From: Tragulus kanchil
Taxonomy: Eukaryota; Chordata; Mammalia; Artiodactyla; Tragulidae
Assembly: GCA_022376925.1 (NCBI GenBank)
Contig: JAIOJX010000028.1
Coordinates: 72,443,001-72,507,000 of the forward strand
DNA: 64,000 bases
Direction of reading: 5' to 3'
This document shows positions 46,966-58,151 of this stretch, one piece after another. A program made the position numbers and the translations under genes. The notes under the pieces were generated by a model that had not been told where the DNA came from, ran no database searches, and was given only the letters and a program-made list of their open reading frames with translations. The stretch's first letter is position 1. Every line of letters starts with the position of its first letter.

Positions 46966-48321
46966 AATTTAAAAGGATTCATATGGAAGAATAATTTTAA
47001 AATTCCTTTATGATACACAAGTGGAACTAAAGAACACAATGTCAGAGTATTTTTAGAAGATCACTCTGTAGGGGTTGGTCAGATTCATTAAAGGGAGTGA
47101 AGAAGACAAATACAACCTACTCTATCACACCACACTTTTGCCTACTTTCTGCAAATCTAAATCTCTCTTCAAATCTTGATTTAACTTCCACTTTCTCCAT
47201 TAAGTGATAAATATGGACTTTTCTGTCAACTATACTTTTATGTAAAGAAGATGATAAAGGGAGATCAAGTGTGTGAAAAATCAACATGATACTAAGCTAG
47301 CTTTAGAGATGGCTATTTGATTTAACCTCAGATATCAAATATCCATCTTAAATTGATGTTCTTTGGTTTACGTGTGTTTTGGGAACTATGTCTTTCATAT
47401 TAAGAGCCTCTGCAGAAATCCTGATGCAGATGCCAAGGAAATCCCTTTAGTATCAATGGAAAACTTTGTTCCAAGGCTAACATAATTATTCTCATGGACA
47501 GATTGGTGGAGGGAGTGTTCTAAATTTTCGTAATTGATTCCCTAATGTTTTAAAGACCAAGGCTTTAGTATTAATTTCTCTAAAAACAACACGAAGTAGC
47601 CTATCAACTACTGTAAAATATCAGTGAACTCAAAATATAAGAACTCATTTCTAGTTTATTTAAAATGTTAAAATGCAGAAATACTCATTTTCCTAAAATG
47701 TGTTAGTATGTTTAACTGGTTACTCATTTTATCTTACTAATAATTTTCTTGGATTCTCCCTAAAGTAAAGACACTATGAAAGGCCATAACAAGACACAGT
47801 ATCTATTCTGACTGCAAAAGTATCATTGTCTTATCAGCAAATATACAGGTAAGTCTATAAACAATTCTCTATAATAATTCTTGAATATAAATTTAATTGA
47901 TTTCTATCCAGTTTAATATATAAATAATTATATTTCAAGTTGGGGGAGAGAAGATGAGTTTTCACTCAGTACTACTCTGATCCAACATCTTCTCTATAAA
48001 ATGTGATTATTGAAAACTAATACATAGTTCACATGACAAGTAGCTTCAGTTGACTCACCATAATTATAATAATAAAAAGTTGTCTTTGAATATTTTTACT
48101 AAATTTTCACAAAATACTGAAATTCTGAAGGGTTTTTCAAAAATTGCTATAGACTTAAAATATAAAGAGAAAACTTATTTTACTCATTTTATTACAACTC
48201 TCTAGTGATATCTCCAAAAAAACCTCATGATGCTATGCAAACAGAAATAAACAGTATATTAAATTCAGAGTAGACAAGGACAAGAGACAGAAAAAAGTTA
48301 ATTGAAACATGTTTTAAAAAT
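46966..48321. other. No gene or recognised repeat
   Basis: AT-rich intergenic sequence between Bov-B and the SINE at 48333. Nothing with coding or structural signal is seen. It is not duplicated. Confidence 0.5.
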
Positions 48322-48332
48322 AATGTACTTTG

Positions 48333-48621
48333 GGGCTTCCCTGGTAGTCCAGTGGGTCGGGGAGTCCACCTTGCAGTGCAAGGGCACCAGTTTGATCCCT
48401 GGCCCAGAAAGATCCCACATGCAGAGGAAAGGCTGGGCTGGTGTGTCCAATTATGAGCGCTGGCTCTGAAGCACATGAGCCCGCGCTCTGATGCACAAGA
48501 GCCCAGACCCAGTGCTCTGCAGTGAGAGAGGTCACAGCAATGGAAGACCCACACATATGAAAGAACAAAGATGGATGAAAACTAAACAATGACTTAGAGG
48601 CCAGAAAAATATTATAAAAAA
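48333..48621 (+). mobile_element. CHR/tRNA-Glu-type SINE with exact 11-bp target-site duplication
   Basis: AATGTACTTTG at 48322-48332 and 48622-48632 frames the element. Its head GGGGCTTCCCTGGTAGTCCA and B box GTTTGATCC are tRNA-Glu-like. It carries an extra internal repeat of GCTCTGATGCACAAGAGCCC and GCTCTGAAGCACATGAGCCC type. Open frames through it on the minus strand are shadows. Confidence 0.92.
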
Positions 48622-48894
48622 AATGTACTTTGAAGAATTTTCACGTTCTTCTCCAAAACTGATTCTCTGAAAATTCAGAAGCCATAGATTTTATCAGTTT
48701 CTGGAAGAAACGAATTACGGTTTTACCATATTTATAATAAATTTGGGTAATCATTGAATTCCAATACATATATAGTACACTAGAAGGAAATTATGTGTTT
48801 TCAAACACAAATAATCATATAATAAATGTAGAACCTCCCTCTATAGGATTCAACAAAAATGAGGATTAGTTTCTTTAGAAAAGATATAACAGAG

Positions 48895-49112
48895 TGTGTG
48901 TGCTGTGTTCAGTCACTTCAGTCCTGTCCAACTCTTTCCAACCCTATGGACTGTAGCCCATTGGGCTCCTCTGTCCATGGAATTCTCCAAGCAAAAATTC
49001 TGGAGTGGGTTGCCATTCCCTCTTAGAGGGAATCTTCCCAGCCCAGAGACCCAACCCAGGTCTCCTGCACTGCAGGTGGATTCTTTACCCACTGAGCCAC
49101 TTGCAAAGCCCA
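48895..49112 (-). mobile_element. Bov-A2 SINE, nearly complete
   Basis: The + strand reads CCAACTCTTTCCAACCCTAT, GGACTGTAGCCCATTGGGCT, TTCTGGAGTGGGTTGCCATT, CTGCAGGTGGATTCTTTACC, ending at CAAAGCCC. Duplication P begins inside it (49019), so its second copy near 50117-50206 is truncated. Confidence 0.92.
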
Positions 49113-49921
49113 TAATAAAGTATAAGATAGGTATTCATTTTGAGGAAAATAAACACTCAAGGATGCTGACTTGGTAACCTCATAATCTCATAACAAACAG
49201 GTATTTAGAACACTTAAATCTAAAAATAGAAAGTATTAGGATAAATGAATAATTAAGAGTAATAACTTCTTAAGGAATATGTCATACCAACATAGTCCTA
49301 GGATCCAAAATGTGATGAAATAAATAATAAAATTAACTTATTAAGAAATGTTTTTAAAATTTTCTATATTCTTAGTCTGTCTTGAAGACTGAAAAATGTC
49401 TTTGTTTAAATTATCCCTTGGTAAAGGGATACTAAGCAGGAGAAACTATTTTTAAAGCCAACTATGATTCTGTGGCAGTTTTAAAAATTAGACATTTAAA
49501 ATGTCTAAGTAATTTATTTTCAAACACCACATCAATCCCATAAGGACTGTACTTAAAACATTTTTTCCTGGAGAAAAAGCCACCATAAAATTTTTCTATG
49601 TCTTCTAATTTTATAAATGCCAGATTATATATATTAACCAAGAATTGGTACATCAGCACTGGATAATTCATGCAGAAACAGTTTTCTGCTTTGGGAACTT
49701 ACAAAAGCATTTTGAGATTACCCCTCTCTACAGTCTGTGATACTGTTATTCTCACAGACTTAACCTACTATGCATGTACTAGTATTCAGGACACAGGATA
49801 GGATGACTAAAGCTGAGCTTCTTTCATTTTGTATTGTGGAGAAATTAGAAGAAAGAATTAGAAACACTCTAATTTAGAATCTCATTTCTCTACCATTTCG
49901 ATCTCAGATGAGAAACTAGGA

Positions 49922-50119
49922 ATGGCAAAGGAAAATCAATCCTTGACAACTGAGTTCATTCTCATAGGATTTACAGATCACCCGGAGCTGAACACCCTTC
50001 TGTTTCTGATATTCCTCACCATCTATCTGATCACCATGGTGGGGAATCTCGGTTTGGTGGCACTGATAGTTACTGAGCATCATCTTCACACACCAATGTA
50101 CATCTTCCTGGGGAACCTC
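49922..50119 (+). pseudogene. OR5K-type olfactory receptor, 5' fragment (66 codons)
   Basis: It encodes the N-terminus, TM1 and start of TM2 with the same sequence as the complete gene, apart from LIF for LVF near residue 29. The receptor sequence stops at GNL, and the frame runs on for 50 codons of reversed Bov-A2 and flank to 50272. This chimeric tail is the direct product of junction P. It should not be annotated as a protein. Probably an assembly copy of 51017-51970. Confidence 0.9.
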
Positions 50120-50980
50120 TTAGAGGAATCTTCCCAGCCAGAGACCCAACCCAGGTCTCCTGCACTGCAGGTGGATTCTTTACCCACTGAGCCACTTGCA
50201 AAGCCCATAATAAAGTATAAGATAGGTATTCATTTTGAGGAAAATAAACACTCAAGGATGCTGACTTGGTAACCTCATAATCTCATAACAAACAGGTATT
50301 TAGAACACTTAAATCTAAAAATAGAAAGTATTAGGATAAATGAATAATTAAGAGTAATAACTTCTTAAGGAATATGTCATACCAACATAGTCCTAGGATC
50401 CAAAATGTGATGAAATAAATAATAAAATTAACTTATTAAGAAATTTTTTTAAAATTTTCTATATTCTTAGTCTGTCTTGAAGACTGAAAAATGTCTTTGT
50501 TTAAATTATCCCTTGGTAAAGGGATACTAAGCAGGAGAAACTATTTTTAAAGCCAACTATGATTCTGTGGCAGTTTTAAAAATTAGACATTTAAAATGTC
50601 TAAGTAATTTATTTTCAAACACCACATCAATCCCATAAGGACTGTACTTAAAACATTTTTTCCTGGAGAAAAAGCCACCATAAAATTTTTCTATGTCTTC
50701 TAATTTTATAAATGCCAGATTATATATATTAACCAAGAATTGGTACATCAGCACTGGATAATTCATGCAGAAACAGTTTTCTGCTTTGGGAACTTACAAA
50801 AGCATTTTGAGATTACCCCTCTCTACAGTCTGTGATACTGTTATTCTCACAGACTTAACCTACTATGCATGTACTAGTATTCAGGACACAGGATAGGATG
50901 ACTAAAGCTGAGCTTCTTTCATTTTGTATTGTGGGGAAATTAGAGGAAAGAATTAGAAACACTCTAATTTAGAATCTCAT

Positions 50981-51002
50981 TTCTCTACCATTTCGATCTC
51001 AG
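50981..51002 (+). promoter_or_regulatory. Candidate splice acceptor before the OR start codon
   Basis: TTCTCTACCATTTCGATCTCAG is pyrimidine-rich and ends in CAG 14 bp before the ATG. Olfactory receptor genes usually have non-coding 5' exons joined just upstream of a single coding exon. No upstream exon is identified. Confidence 0.4.
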
Positions 51003-51016
51003 ATGAGAAACTAGGA

Positions 51017-51970
51017 ATGGCAAAGGAAAATCAATCCTTGACAACTGAGTTCATTCTCATAGGATTTACAGATCACCCGGAGCTGAACACCCTTCTGTTT
51101 CTGGTGTTCCTCACCATCTATCTGATCACCATGGTGGGGAATCTCGGTTTGGTGGCACTGATAGTTACTGAGCATCATCTTCACACACCAATGTACATCT
51201 TCCTGGGGAACCTCGCCCTCATGGACTCCTGTTGCTCCTGCACCATCACCCCCAAGATGTTACAGAACTTCTTGTCTAAAGACAGAACGATTTCCCTCTA
51301 TGAGTGCATGGCACAATTCTATTTTCTCTGCCTTGCTGAAACCGCGGACTGCTTTCTTCTGGCAGCTATGGCCTATGATCGCTTTGTGGCCATCTGCAAA
51401 CCACTGCAGTACCACATCATGATGTCAAAGACACTCTGCATTCAGATGACCACAGGGGCCTACATAGCTAGTAACTTGCATTCCATGATTCATGTAGGAC
51501 TTTTATTACGGTTAACTTTCTGCAGGTCTAGTCAAATTGACCACTTTTTTTGTGACATTCTTCCACTATATAGACTCTCTTGTACTGATCCTTATTTCAA
51601 TGAACTAATGATATATATTTTTTCAATGCCAATTCAAATCTTCACCATTGGCACGGTCTTGATCTCTTATATTTGCATCCTTTTCAGTGTTTTCAAAATG
51701 AAATCTAAAGAAGGGAGAGGTAAAGCTTTGTCTACTTGTGCATCCCACTTTCTCTCTGTCTCAATATTCTACATTTGTCTTCTCATGTATATTCGACCAT
51801 TTGAAGAAGGGGATAAAGATATACCAGTGGCAATTTTTTACACAATAGCAATACCTGTATTAAACCCTTTTATTTATAGCCTGAGAAATAAGGAAGTGAT
51901 AAATGTTCTGAAAAAACTTATGAGGACTTATAATATTGTTAAAAAAAACGTAATCTTCCATTCAAACTAA
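51017..51970 (+). CDS. OR5K: Olfactory receptor, OR5K-type, complete
   Basis: A 317-codon single-exon frame, normal length for a class II olfactory receptor, a seven-pass GPCR of the ciliary membrane signalling through Golf. Visible marks: N-glycosylation site NQS at residues 5-7, GN at 41-42 (TM1), LHTPMY at 55-60, extracellular C97 and C179 for the disulfide, [10 protein letters not shown] at 118-127 (end of TM3), KALSTCASH at 236-244 (TM6), [12 protein letters not shown] at 280-291 (TM7). [22 protein letters not shown] and LQYHIMMSK fit the OR5K subfamily as remembered. The ATG follows a possible splice acceptor; an ATG 14 bp earlier stops after three codons. Ligand unknown. Partial copies flank it on both sides. 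Confidence 0.93.
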   Translation: MAKENQSLTTEFILIGFTDHPELNTLLFLVFLTIYLITMVGNLGLVALIVTEHHLHTPMYIFLGNLALMDSCCSCTITPKMLQNFLSKDRTISLYECMAQFYFLCLAETADCFLLAAMAYDRFVAICKPLQYHIMMSKTLCIQMTTGAYIASNLHSMIHVGLLLRLTFCRSSQIDHFFCDILPLYRLSCTDPYFNELMIYIFSMPIQIFTIGTVLISYICILFSVFKMKSKEGRGKALSTCASHFLSVSIFYICLLMYIRPFEEGDKDIPVAIFYTIAIPVLNPFIYSLRNKEVINVLKKLMRTYNIVKKNVIFHSN

Positions 51971-53373
51971 TTTTATTAAAATGATTTATAGATAAGGGAC
52001 ATAAAAAATGAAAAATATATTCTTATGTAAAGTATTAATCTACAAATCATTAGACTATGTTGGTTTAAAGATATATGAATGAAATTCAAAATTGTCTGGC
52101 AGATCTTAATCCATATTTCACAAATACAAGACTAAATCAGGAGGAAACTCAACTACTTCTATTACCAACTCATTGTTCTTATAGAATTGTGTCAGACCAA
52201 TGTTTTCAACTTAACAATTCAACAAAGCATCAGAATTAAATGTTTAGAAGAGTTTGTCTTGATTCACTGATAGTTACTGAGCATCGTCTTCACACACCAA
52301 TGTACATCTTCCTGGGGAACCTCGCCCTCATGGACTCCTGTTGTTCCTGCGCCATCACCCCCAAGATGTTACAGAACTTCTTGTCTAAAGACAGAATGAT
52401 TTCCCTCTATGAATGCATAGCACAATTCTATTTTTTCTGCCTTGCTGTAACCGCGGACTGCTTTCTCCTGGCAGCCATGGCCTATGATTGCTTTGTGGCC
52501 ACCTGCAAACCACTGCAGTACCACACCATGATGTCAAAGACACTCTGCATTCAGATGACCACAGGGGCCTACATAGCTAGTAACTTGCATTCCATGATTC
52601 ATGTAGGACTTTTATTACGGTTAACTTTCTGCAGGTCTAGTCAAATTGACCACTTTTTTTGTGACATTCTTCCACTATATAGACTCTCTTGTACTGATCC
52701 TTATTTCAATGAACTAATGATATATATTTTTTCAATGCCAATTCAAATCTTCACCATTGGCACGGTCTTGATCTCTTATATTTGCATCCTTTTCAGTGTT
52801 TTCAAAATGAAATCTAAAGAAGGGAGAGGTAAAGCTTTGTCTACTTGTGCATCCCACTTTCTCTCTGTCTCAATATTCTACATTTGTCTTCTCATGTATA
52901 TTCGACCATTTGAAGAAGGGGATAAAGATATACCAGTGGCAATTTTTTACACAATAGTAATACCTGTATTAAACCCTTTTATTTATAGCCTGAGAAATAA
53001 GGAAGTGATAAATGTTCTGAAAAAACTTATGAGGACTTATAATATTGTTAAAAAAAACATAATCTTCCATTCAAACTAATTTTATTAAAATGATTTATAG
53101 ATAAGGGACATAAAAAATGAAAAATATATTCTTATGTAAAGTATTAATCTACAAATCATTAGACTATGTTGGTTTAAAGATATATGAATGAAATTCAAAA
53201 TTGTCTGGCAGATCTTAATCCATATTTCACAAATACAAGACTAAATCAGGAGGAAACTCAACTACTTCTATTACCAACTCATTGTTCTTATAGAATTGTG
53301 TCAGACCAATGTTTTCAACTTAACAATTCAACAAAGCATCAGAATTAAATGTTTAGAAGAGTTTGTCTTGATT
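51156..53373. repeat. Direct tandem duplication Q (51156-52264 and 52265-53373)
   Basis: Both copies are 1109 bp and meet bluntly. The first 265 bp differ at 13 positions, but the remaining 840 bp at about two. This uneven pattern is unlike any other pair here. Confidence 0.95.
52265..53079 (+). pseudogene. OR5K-type olfactory receptor copy lacking the N-terminus
   Basis: It corresponds to residues 47-317 of the complete gene, starting at LIVTEH. TM1 and the N-terminal tail are absent, because the duplication starts mid-gene. An open frame extends upstream to an ATG at 52240 only through the 3' flank of the first gene. Changes against the intact copy include H54R, T76A, T91M, M98I, L104F, E108V, R122C, I126T, I134T, A278V and V312I. 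R122C breaks the DRY-like motif ([10 protein letters not shown]). As written it cannot be a functional receptor. Confidence 0.9.
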
Positions 53374-53540
53374 GACCTTGTTTAGTTTATGGAAAATATT
53401 ATATCTGATTCTATATACTGTTTGAAACACTTAAAATTGCATGGCAGAGATCGAAATGATCATTTTTATTCTGAAAACTGACCTGATAGATACCAGTTGA
53501 TGAGTCTAAGGGAGAGAGACTGGATGCAAGCTGACTAATG

Positions 53541-53768
53541 GTGTGTGTGCATATGCGCTCAGGTGCTCAGTTGTGGCCAGCTCTCTGCAACCCCTTGAAC
53601 TGTAGCCCATCAGACTCCTCCATCCACAGAATTTTCCAGGCAAGAATATTGGAGTGGACTGCCAGTTCCTACTCCAGGGGATCTTCTCAATCCAGGACTG
53701 AACCCAAGTGTCTTGCGCCTCCTGCACTGGCAGGCAGATTCTTTACCACTGCACCACCTAGAAAGCCC
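53541..53768 (-). mobile_element. Bov-A2 SINE, nearly complete
   Basis: The + strand carries GGTGCTCAGTTGTGGCCAGC, GCAACCCCTTGAACTGTAGC, GAATATTGGAGTGGACTGCC, CCAGGGGATCTTCTCAATCC and AGGCAGATTCTTTACCACTG. This is the reverse of Bov-A with its tRNA-like head at the right. Confidence 0.92.
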
Positions 53769-54509
53769 CTAATTAATTGCAGTAAAATCTATATCTGATG
53801 TAATGAAGTTTGATCTGGAGAAGATTCTAAGAATGGGGAAGGAGTTAGAAGGAGCATACATACACAGTCACACATTTTGTGGAATAATTAACAACAAATT
53901 ATGACAAGTTGGCTACAGTAGATCCAGATCTACTTTAACCTGAAGTGTGATTAAGATCCTTCACCTTGTTGAAGGCATCAATCACGTTATATATTATGGA
54001 ATATAGAATAGCAACTTACATAGTATATATTCAATAAACATTTTTTAAAAATACTAATGAGGCACCTTTTTAAAATTTTTCTATATTTTTTGATAATGCT
54101 GAAATATGTTAATATTTCATTTGATTACTGGCCATTTTTACTTCTATGAATTTTCTACTCACTTTTCCTTTTTTATATTATTTTTTCATTTATTTGTATC
54201 ACTGTTTATAGAAAAAGATATTAAAATGCTGTGGCTATTACTGGTGAATATTTTCTCTCTATGCTCACAGTATTTCCATATTTGTGTTATTTGCAATCAA
54301 TAAAACTATAAATTTGATATATTCATATTTATTAATTTTTCACATGTGATCTCTTTGATGCATTTTTGTTTAGAATTTCTTTACTTAATCTGAAGTCCAC
54401 TATTAACCAATATTTCTGGTTCTTTTTTTTTTTTTTCCTGTCTCTCCTCTTCCTTCTTGTTTTCCTTTTTTTATGTAGTAGTATAAATTTTTGTTCTTGA
54501 CCCTTGATT
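53769..54509. other. No gene or recognised repeat
   Basis: AT-rich sequence. An AATAAA at about 54032 is followed by T/A-rich DNA, but it lies 2 kb from the complete receptor, so I make no polyadenylation claim. Hydrophobic short frames near 54106-54303 reflect T-rich composition. Confidence 0.45.
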
Positions 54510-54520
54510 CTTCCTGGAAT

Positions 54521-54852
54521 TATTATTTTTTGGTAAAGATTTATTTATTTATTTATTTTGAGGGGGTGGGGTGTGGAGGGAGGGGATCAGGCGGGCTACT
54601 TCTATTGGTCTTTCGTTTCTCTATTTTCATCCATCTTTGTTCTTTGGCTCCTGTGGGCCTCCCATCATGGTCGCGTCTGTTGTCGCAGAGCGCCGGCCCT
54701 GGGCGCATGCACTCCAGAGCTCCGACTCGGTAATTGGCCACATCGGTCTAGCCACTCCGCAGCACGTGGGATCTTCCCAGGCCAGGGATCGAACCGGTGC
54801 CCCTTGCACTGCAAGGCGGTGTCCTTACCCACTGGACCACCAGGGAAGCCCT
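54521..54852 (-). mobile_element. CHR/tRNA-Glu-type SINE with 11-bp target-site duplication
   Basis: CTTCCTGGAAT lies at 54510-54520 and 54853-54863. The + strand runs from a TTTA-rich reversed tail through a G-rich stretch to GACCACCAGGGAAGCCC, the reversed tRNA-like head. Five overlapping open frames on both strands are shadows of the element. Confidence 0.92.
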
Positions 54853-54863
54853 CTTCCTGGAAT

Positions 54864-55469
54864 TTATTTATTATATGGCATGAATGGATCATGTAACTTT
54901 ACTTGGCTTTTTTATCTAAAAATAGTCCACAACTTAATTCAGCTTAAACATTAAAGGAGGACTTTTTCGGGAAAGTGGCAAAATAATTCTAAAAGTTTTG
55001 TAGAAAAATAATAAGAAAACAGATTTGATGTATTGTATTAAAATATGTAATTGAAGTGCCAGTAATTGAAATAATTTGGTTGCAAATTAAGGATCAGTAT
55101 ATAGATGAATGTTTGAAAAGATGAAATTATCTGAAAGTAAATATCCAAATAAAACAGAGCAAAACAAATCAATCAGGAAAGAAAGGCCTGTTTAATGAAG
55201 AGTCTTCCATCAACTGAGTAACTGTCTCTTCCATTTGTCTGAGAATTTATAAGTCCCTTCTCATTCAGAGATATCCTATAAATCTACTTTGTATTTTTTC
55301 CACCTTGAATTTTTATACATAGTACTTTTACTCAACTTAAATTCATTCTAGACTTAACTCTTCTATCACTAACTTCTTATGCCTCCTTTTTGTTTATATA
55401 CTTACATATACATGCATACATGAAAAGGTCTATTTCTAGCTAATCTAATATGCACAATAAAAACATGAC
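54864..55469. other. No gene or recognised repeat
   Basis: AT-rich sequence. It holds no convincing coding, structural or transposon signal. Confidence 0.45.
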
Positions 55470-57074
55470 AATTCTAGGAGATGAGGTCAATGTGGCAAAC
55501 TAGGAGGGTGTGTACTTCATCTCCCACCACGAACACATCAAAATACAGCTACATGTAGAACAATTCTTACTGAAAATAAATGGGAGACTGACCAAAAGAC
55601 TCTTATGCAACCAAGGCTTCAAGAGAGATCTACATGGAATTTAATAGGGAAGAGAAGAGAACTGAACAGATCGGGACCTGCAACTCTTTGAGGGGACAGA
55701 GAAGAGGGATTACACTACTGGAGATCCTTCCTGGAGAGTGAGTGGCTGGAGCCACATACTTGGTACTCTAACCCTAGGCTATAACGCTGGGAGGAAGAAT
55801 ACATGAAGAAGAATCCACTTACCTGGTTAGAAAAGTAGGGAAGGCTATAAGACATCTAGACTTTGCTTATGAAGAGCATGCATATAATTGCTTGCTCTCA
55901 AAACAAGGTAGAGGAAGATGTTCCCATGACTGCCCTGAGTTTGCCCTTGTTCCATACCTACTTGTTCCACTGCACAGCTTCCAGCTAGGCTGAGGGCTGC
56001 TGTGGCTGAGGGGAAACTCTTTTGTGAGAGATGGAGCAGGCTTGGATTTTGAACATACCTGAAAGAGGTGGGGCAGCCATTAATGGTGCTTATGAAAGCA
56101 GTGCATCAGAAGCATTCTGTGACTCTAAGGCCAGAACTGCCATAGCCCTTACCAGACCCAGCAGAGTATCTACTCTAGCTCCTCTTGCTCCAGCACTGCT
56201 CCACTGTGGGATGAAGGTACTGGTCCTTGGAGGGGGAGAGCCCATTTTGAGGGAACAGAGCTACCTCAGACTTGACACCACTGACTGTAACTCCCTCACC
56301 TCCAGCCCCACCTGCTAACAAGGTGATAGCTGCTGGGATATCCAGAGAAAATGACACTTATGCTGTCAAATTCAGCTTTCCCACCAAAGCTACTGGGCAC
56401 AGGCAGACTGTATAGGGATACTGCCACAAGAGGACATCATTTCAAGACCAAAATAAGTACATGTTTCACCTGATTCCACAGAAACAGAGTAGCTAAGCAA
56501 AAAACAGAAGACAGAAATGAAATAACAACTAACGAAACAGAAATACATGATTTACCAGATAAGGAGTTCAAAGAATTAGCAACAATAATGCTGACTGAAA
56601 AAAAGAAGATATTAATACAGTGAGAATTTTAACAAGGAATGAAAAAATATAAAAAAGAATCAGTCAGAATTGAAGAACACCGTAACAAATGAAAGACACA
56701 TCAGAAGGAATTAACGTCAGACTAGGTAATACAGAAGAATGTAAAAGTGATCTGGAAAATACAATAATGAGAATCAATCAATCAGAATAATAAAAAGAGA
56801 AACAAAAAATAAGAATAGCTTAAGGAACCTCTGAAAGAACATCCAGTATAACAACATTCACATTATATGGCACTCTGAAGAAGAGAAAGAAGCTAATTAA
56901 ATTTAATTAATTAGTTTTGCGCAGTAAAGGAAACAATCGAAAAAATGAAAAGAAAACCTATATTACAGGAGAAAATATTAGCAAGTTTTATGGATGATAA
57001 GGGACTAATACCCAAAACATATAAACCATCCATCCAACTCAATTTTTAAAACAGTCTAATAGAGGCATGGGCAG
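55470..57074 (+). mobile_element. Ancient L1: 5' end and ORF1 joined to ORF2 C-terminus (internal deletion)
   Basis: It begins with old L1 5'UTR text (CTTCATCTCCCACCACGAAC, ACATCAAAATACAGCTACATG), followed by a GC-richer 5'UTR to about 56440. ORF1-like sequence follows (GAGTTCAAAGAATTAGCAAC, AATCAGTCAGAATTGAAGAAC). Near 56930 it switches to ORF2 C-terminal text (GCAGTAAAGGAAACAATCGA, GATGATAAGGGACTAATACCC). The RT region is missing. L1-C begins directly after it. Confidence 0.65.
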
Positions 57075-57088
57075 AGGGGGGTGGAGCT

Positions 57089-57099
57089 AAGATGGTGGC
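57089..57099 (+). promoter_or_regulatory. Candidate YY1 site at L1-C start
   Basis: AAGATGGTGGC sits about 15 bp from the element's 5' end and closely matches the YY1 consensus. In human L1 the equivalent site fixes the transcription start. Function here is inferred from position and sequence. Confidence 0.5.
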
Positions 57100-58114
57100 G
57101 TAGAAGGACGTGCACTCATCTCTCCTGCAAAATCGCCTGAATTGTGACGAGTTCCTGGGAAACCATCGACAAAAGGAGGTTGGATCTGATCACAGAGAGG
57201 ATACCCCACATCGAAGAACAAAGGAGAAGCCTCATCAAGACGGTAGGAGGGCGCAATCGCACTTTTAAAAGTCAAACCTCATACCCGCCAGAGAGGGTGG
57301 GCGGGCCAAAGGCGCAAAGCCTGTTGCAGATAAAGACCCAGGTAAGGAGCAGTGACACCCACAAGGGACTGAGCCAGACCTGCTTTGGAGGGTCCAGGTG
57401 TCCCTTCGAGCTAGAAGTGCCCTTGAGCAGTCCTTGGAAGGACAGCACTCAGTTTTCTTTGGAGGAGGTTACCATTAACCCAATCACAGAGCCCCAGAGG
57501 AAGACTGGAAACTCTGTGTGAACTGTGATCTGAGAGAGGGGAATAGCGATCCTGCATGAGACTGAGCCAGACTCACCTCTGAGTAACCTGACATCTCCCG
57601 TGGTGGCGAGGGTCGACGGTGGCCTGCAACAGGGTCGGGGGTCAATGTGTAAGTGCTTCCCATAGAGCGTGTGGGAATGAATCCTCTGTGAGACAGACGC
57701 CATTTTCCCTACGGTAGTTTGGCTGCTGGGCAAACTGCAGGGCTGCTGGTCAAGCTACAGGGAGGGAACTTAGCTCCACCCAGCAAGAAAAGGGATTTGG
57801 ATTAAGAAACTCCCAGGGCCAGCCTGGGCGGGCCTTTTAATTCTAGAATAGGCCGAAATAAACAAGCAGGCAAAGAGGTCTTCAGATCCAACCACTGCCA
57901 GAGGCAAGACAAAGACTGATAATTCCTGAATAGTCAGTAAGAGACAGAAGAACATAAACACTATTTTCACGTTTTGTCTGAAGCTGGAGTTACGGCTGGA
58001 CTTTAAAATTTCATTTTTTGTATTGTATTACTTTGTTTTAATTTTTTTTTTCTCTTTTTTCCAAACCCACTCAGTGCACCCACCGCTTTTTTTTCTTTTT
58101 TTTCTTTTTTTTGG

Positions 58115-58150
<36 letters not shown>

Positions 58151-58151
58151 G
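58115..58151. repeat. (GT)n(GA)n microsatellite inside the L1-C 5'UTR
   Basis: GT units change to GA units at about 58129. The collinear place in L1-A (about 31370-31400) has no such tract, so it expanded after the two copies separated. Confidence 0.9.

Larger units (their letters stand above)
49019..51214. repeat. Direct tandem duplication P (49019-50119 and 50116-51214)
   Basis: The left copy runs from the middle of the Bov-A2 to codon 66 of the olfactory receptor frame. It then jumps back to the Bov-A2, with CCTC shared at the junction. The right copy continues into the complete gene. Differences are few (GATATTC/GGTGTTC in the receptor, single-base changes in the Bov-A part). Confidence 0.95.

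Noticed and set aside
52240..52264. ATG at 52240 as start of a second olfactory receptor
   Set aside because: The first nine codons are the 3' flank of the preceding copy (same sequence at 53349-53373); TM1 is missing.
1..53373. Satellite DNA or CRISPR-like array as explanation of the repeats
   Set aside because: Each pair has its own sequence; there is no common unit, no short repeat/spacer pattern, and the context is mammalian.
57144..57521. 125-codon frame in the L1-C 5'UTR
   Set aside because: The collinear region of L1-A breaks the frame into different pieces (29367-29692 and 30470-30795), so it is not conserved coding sequence.
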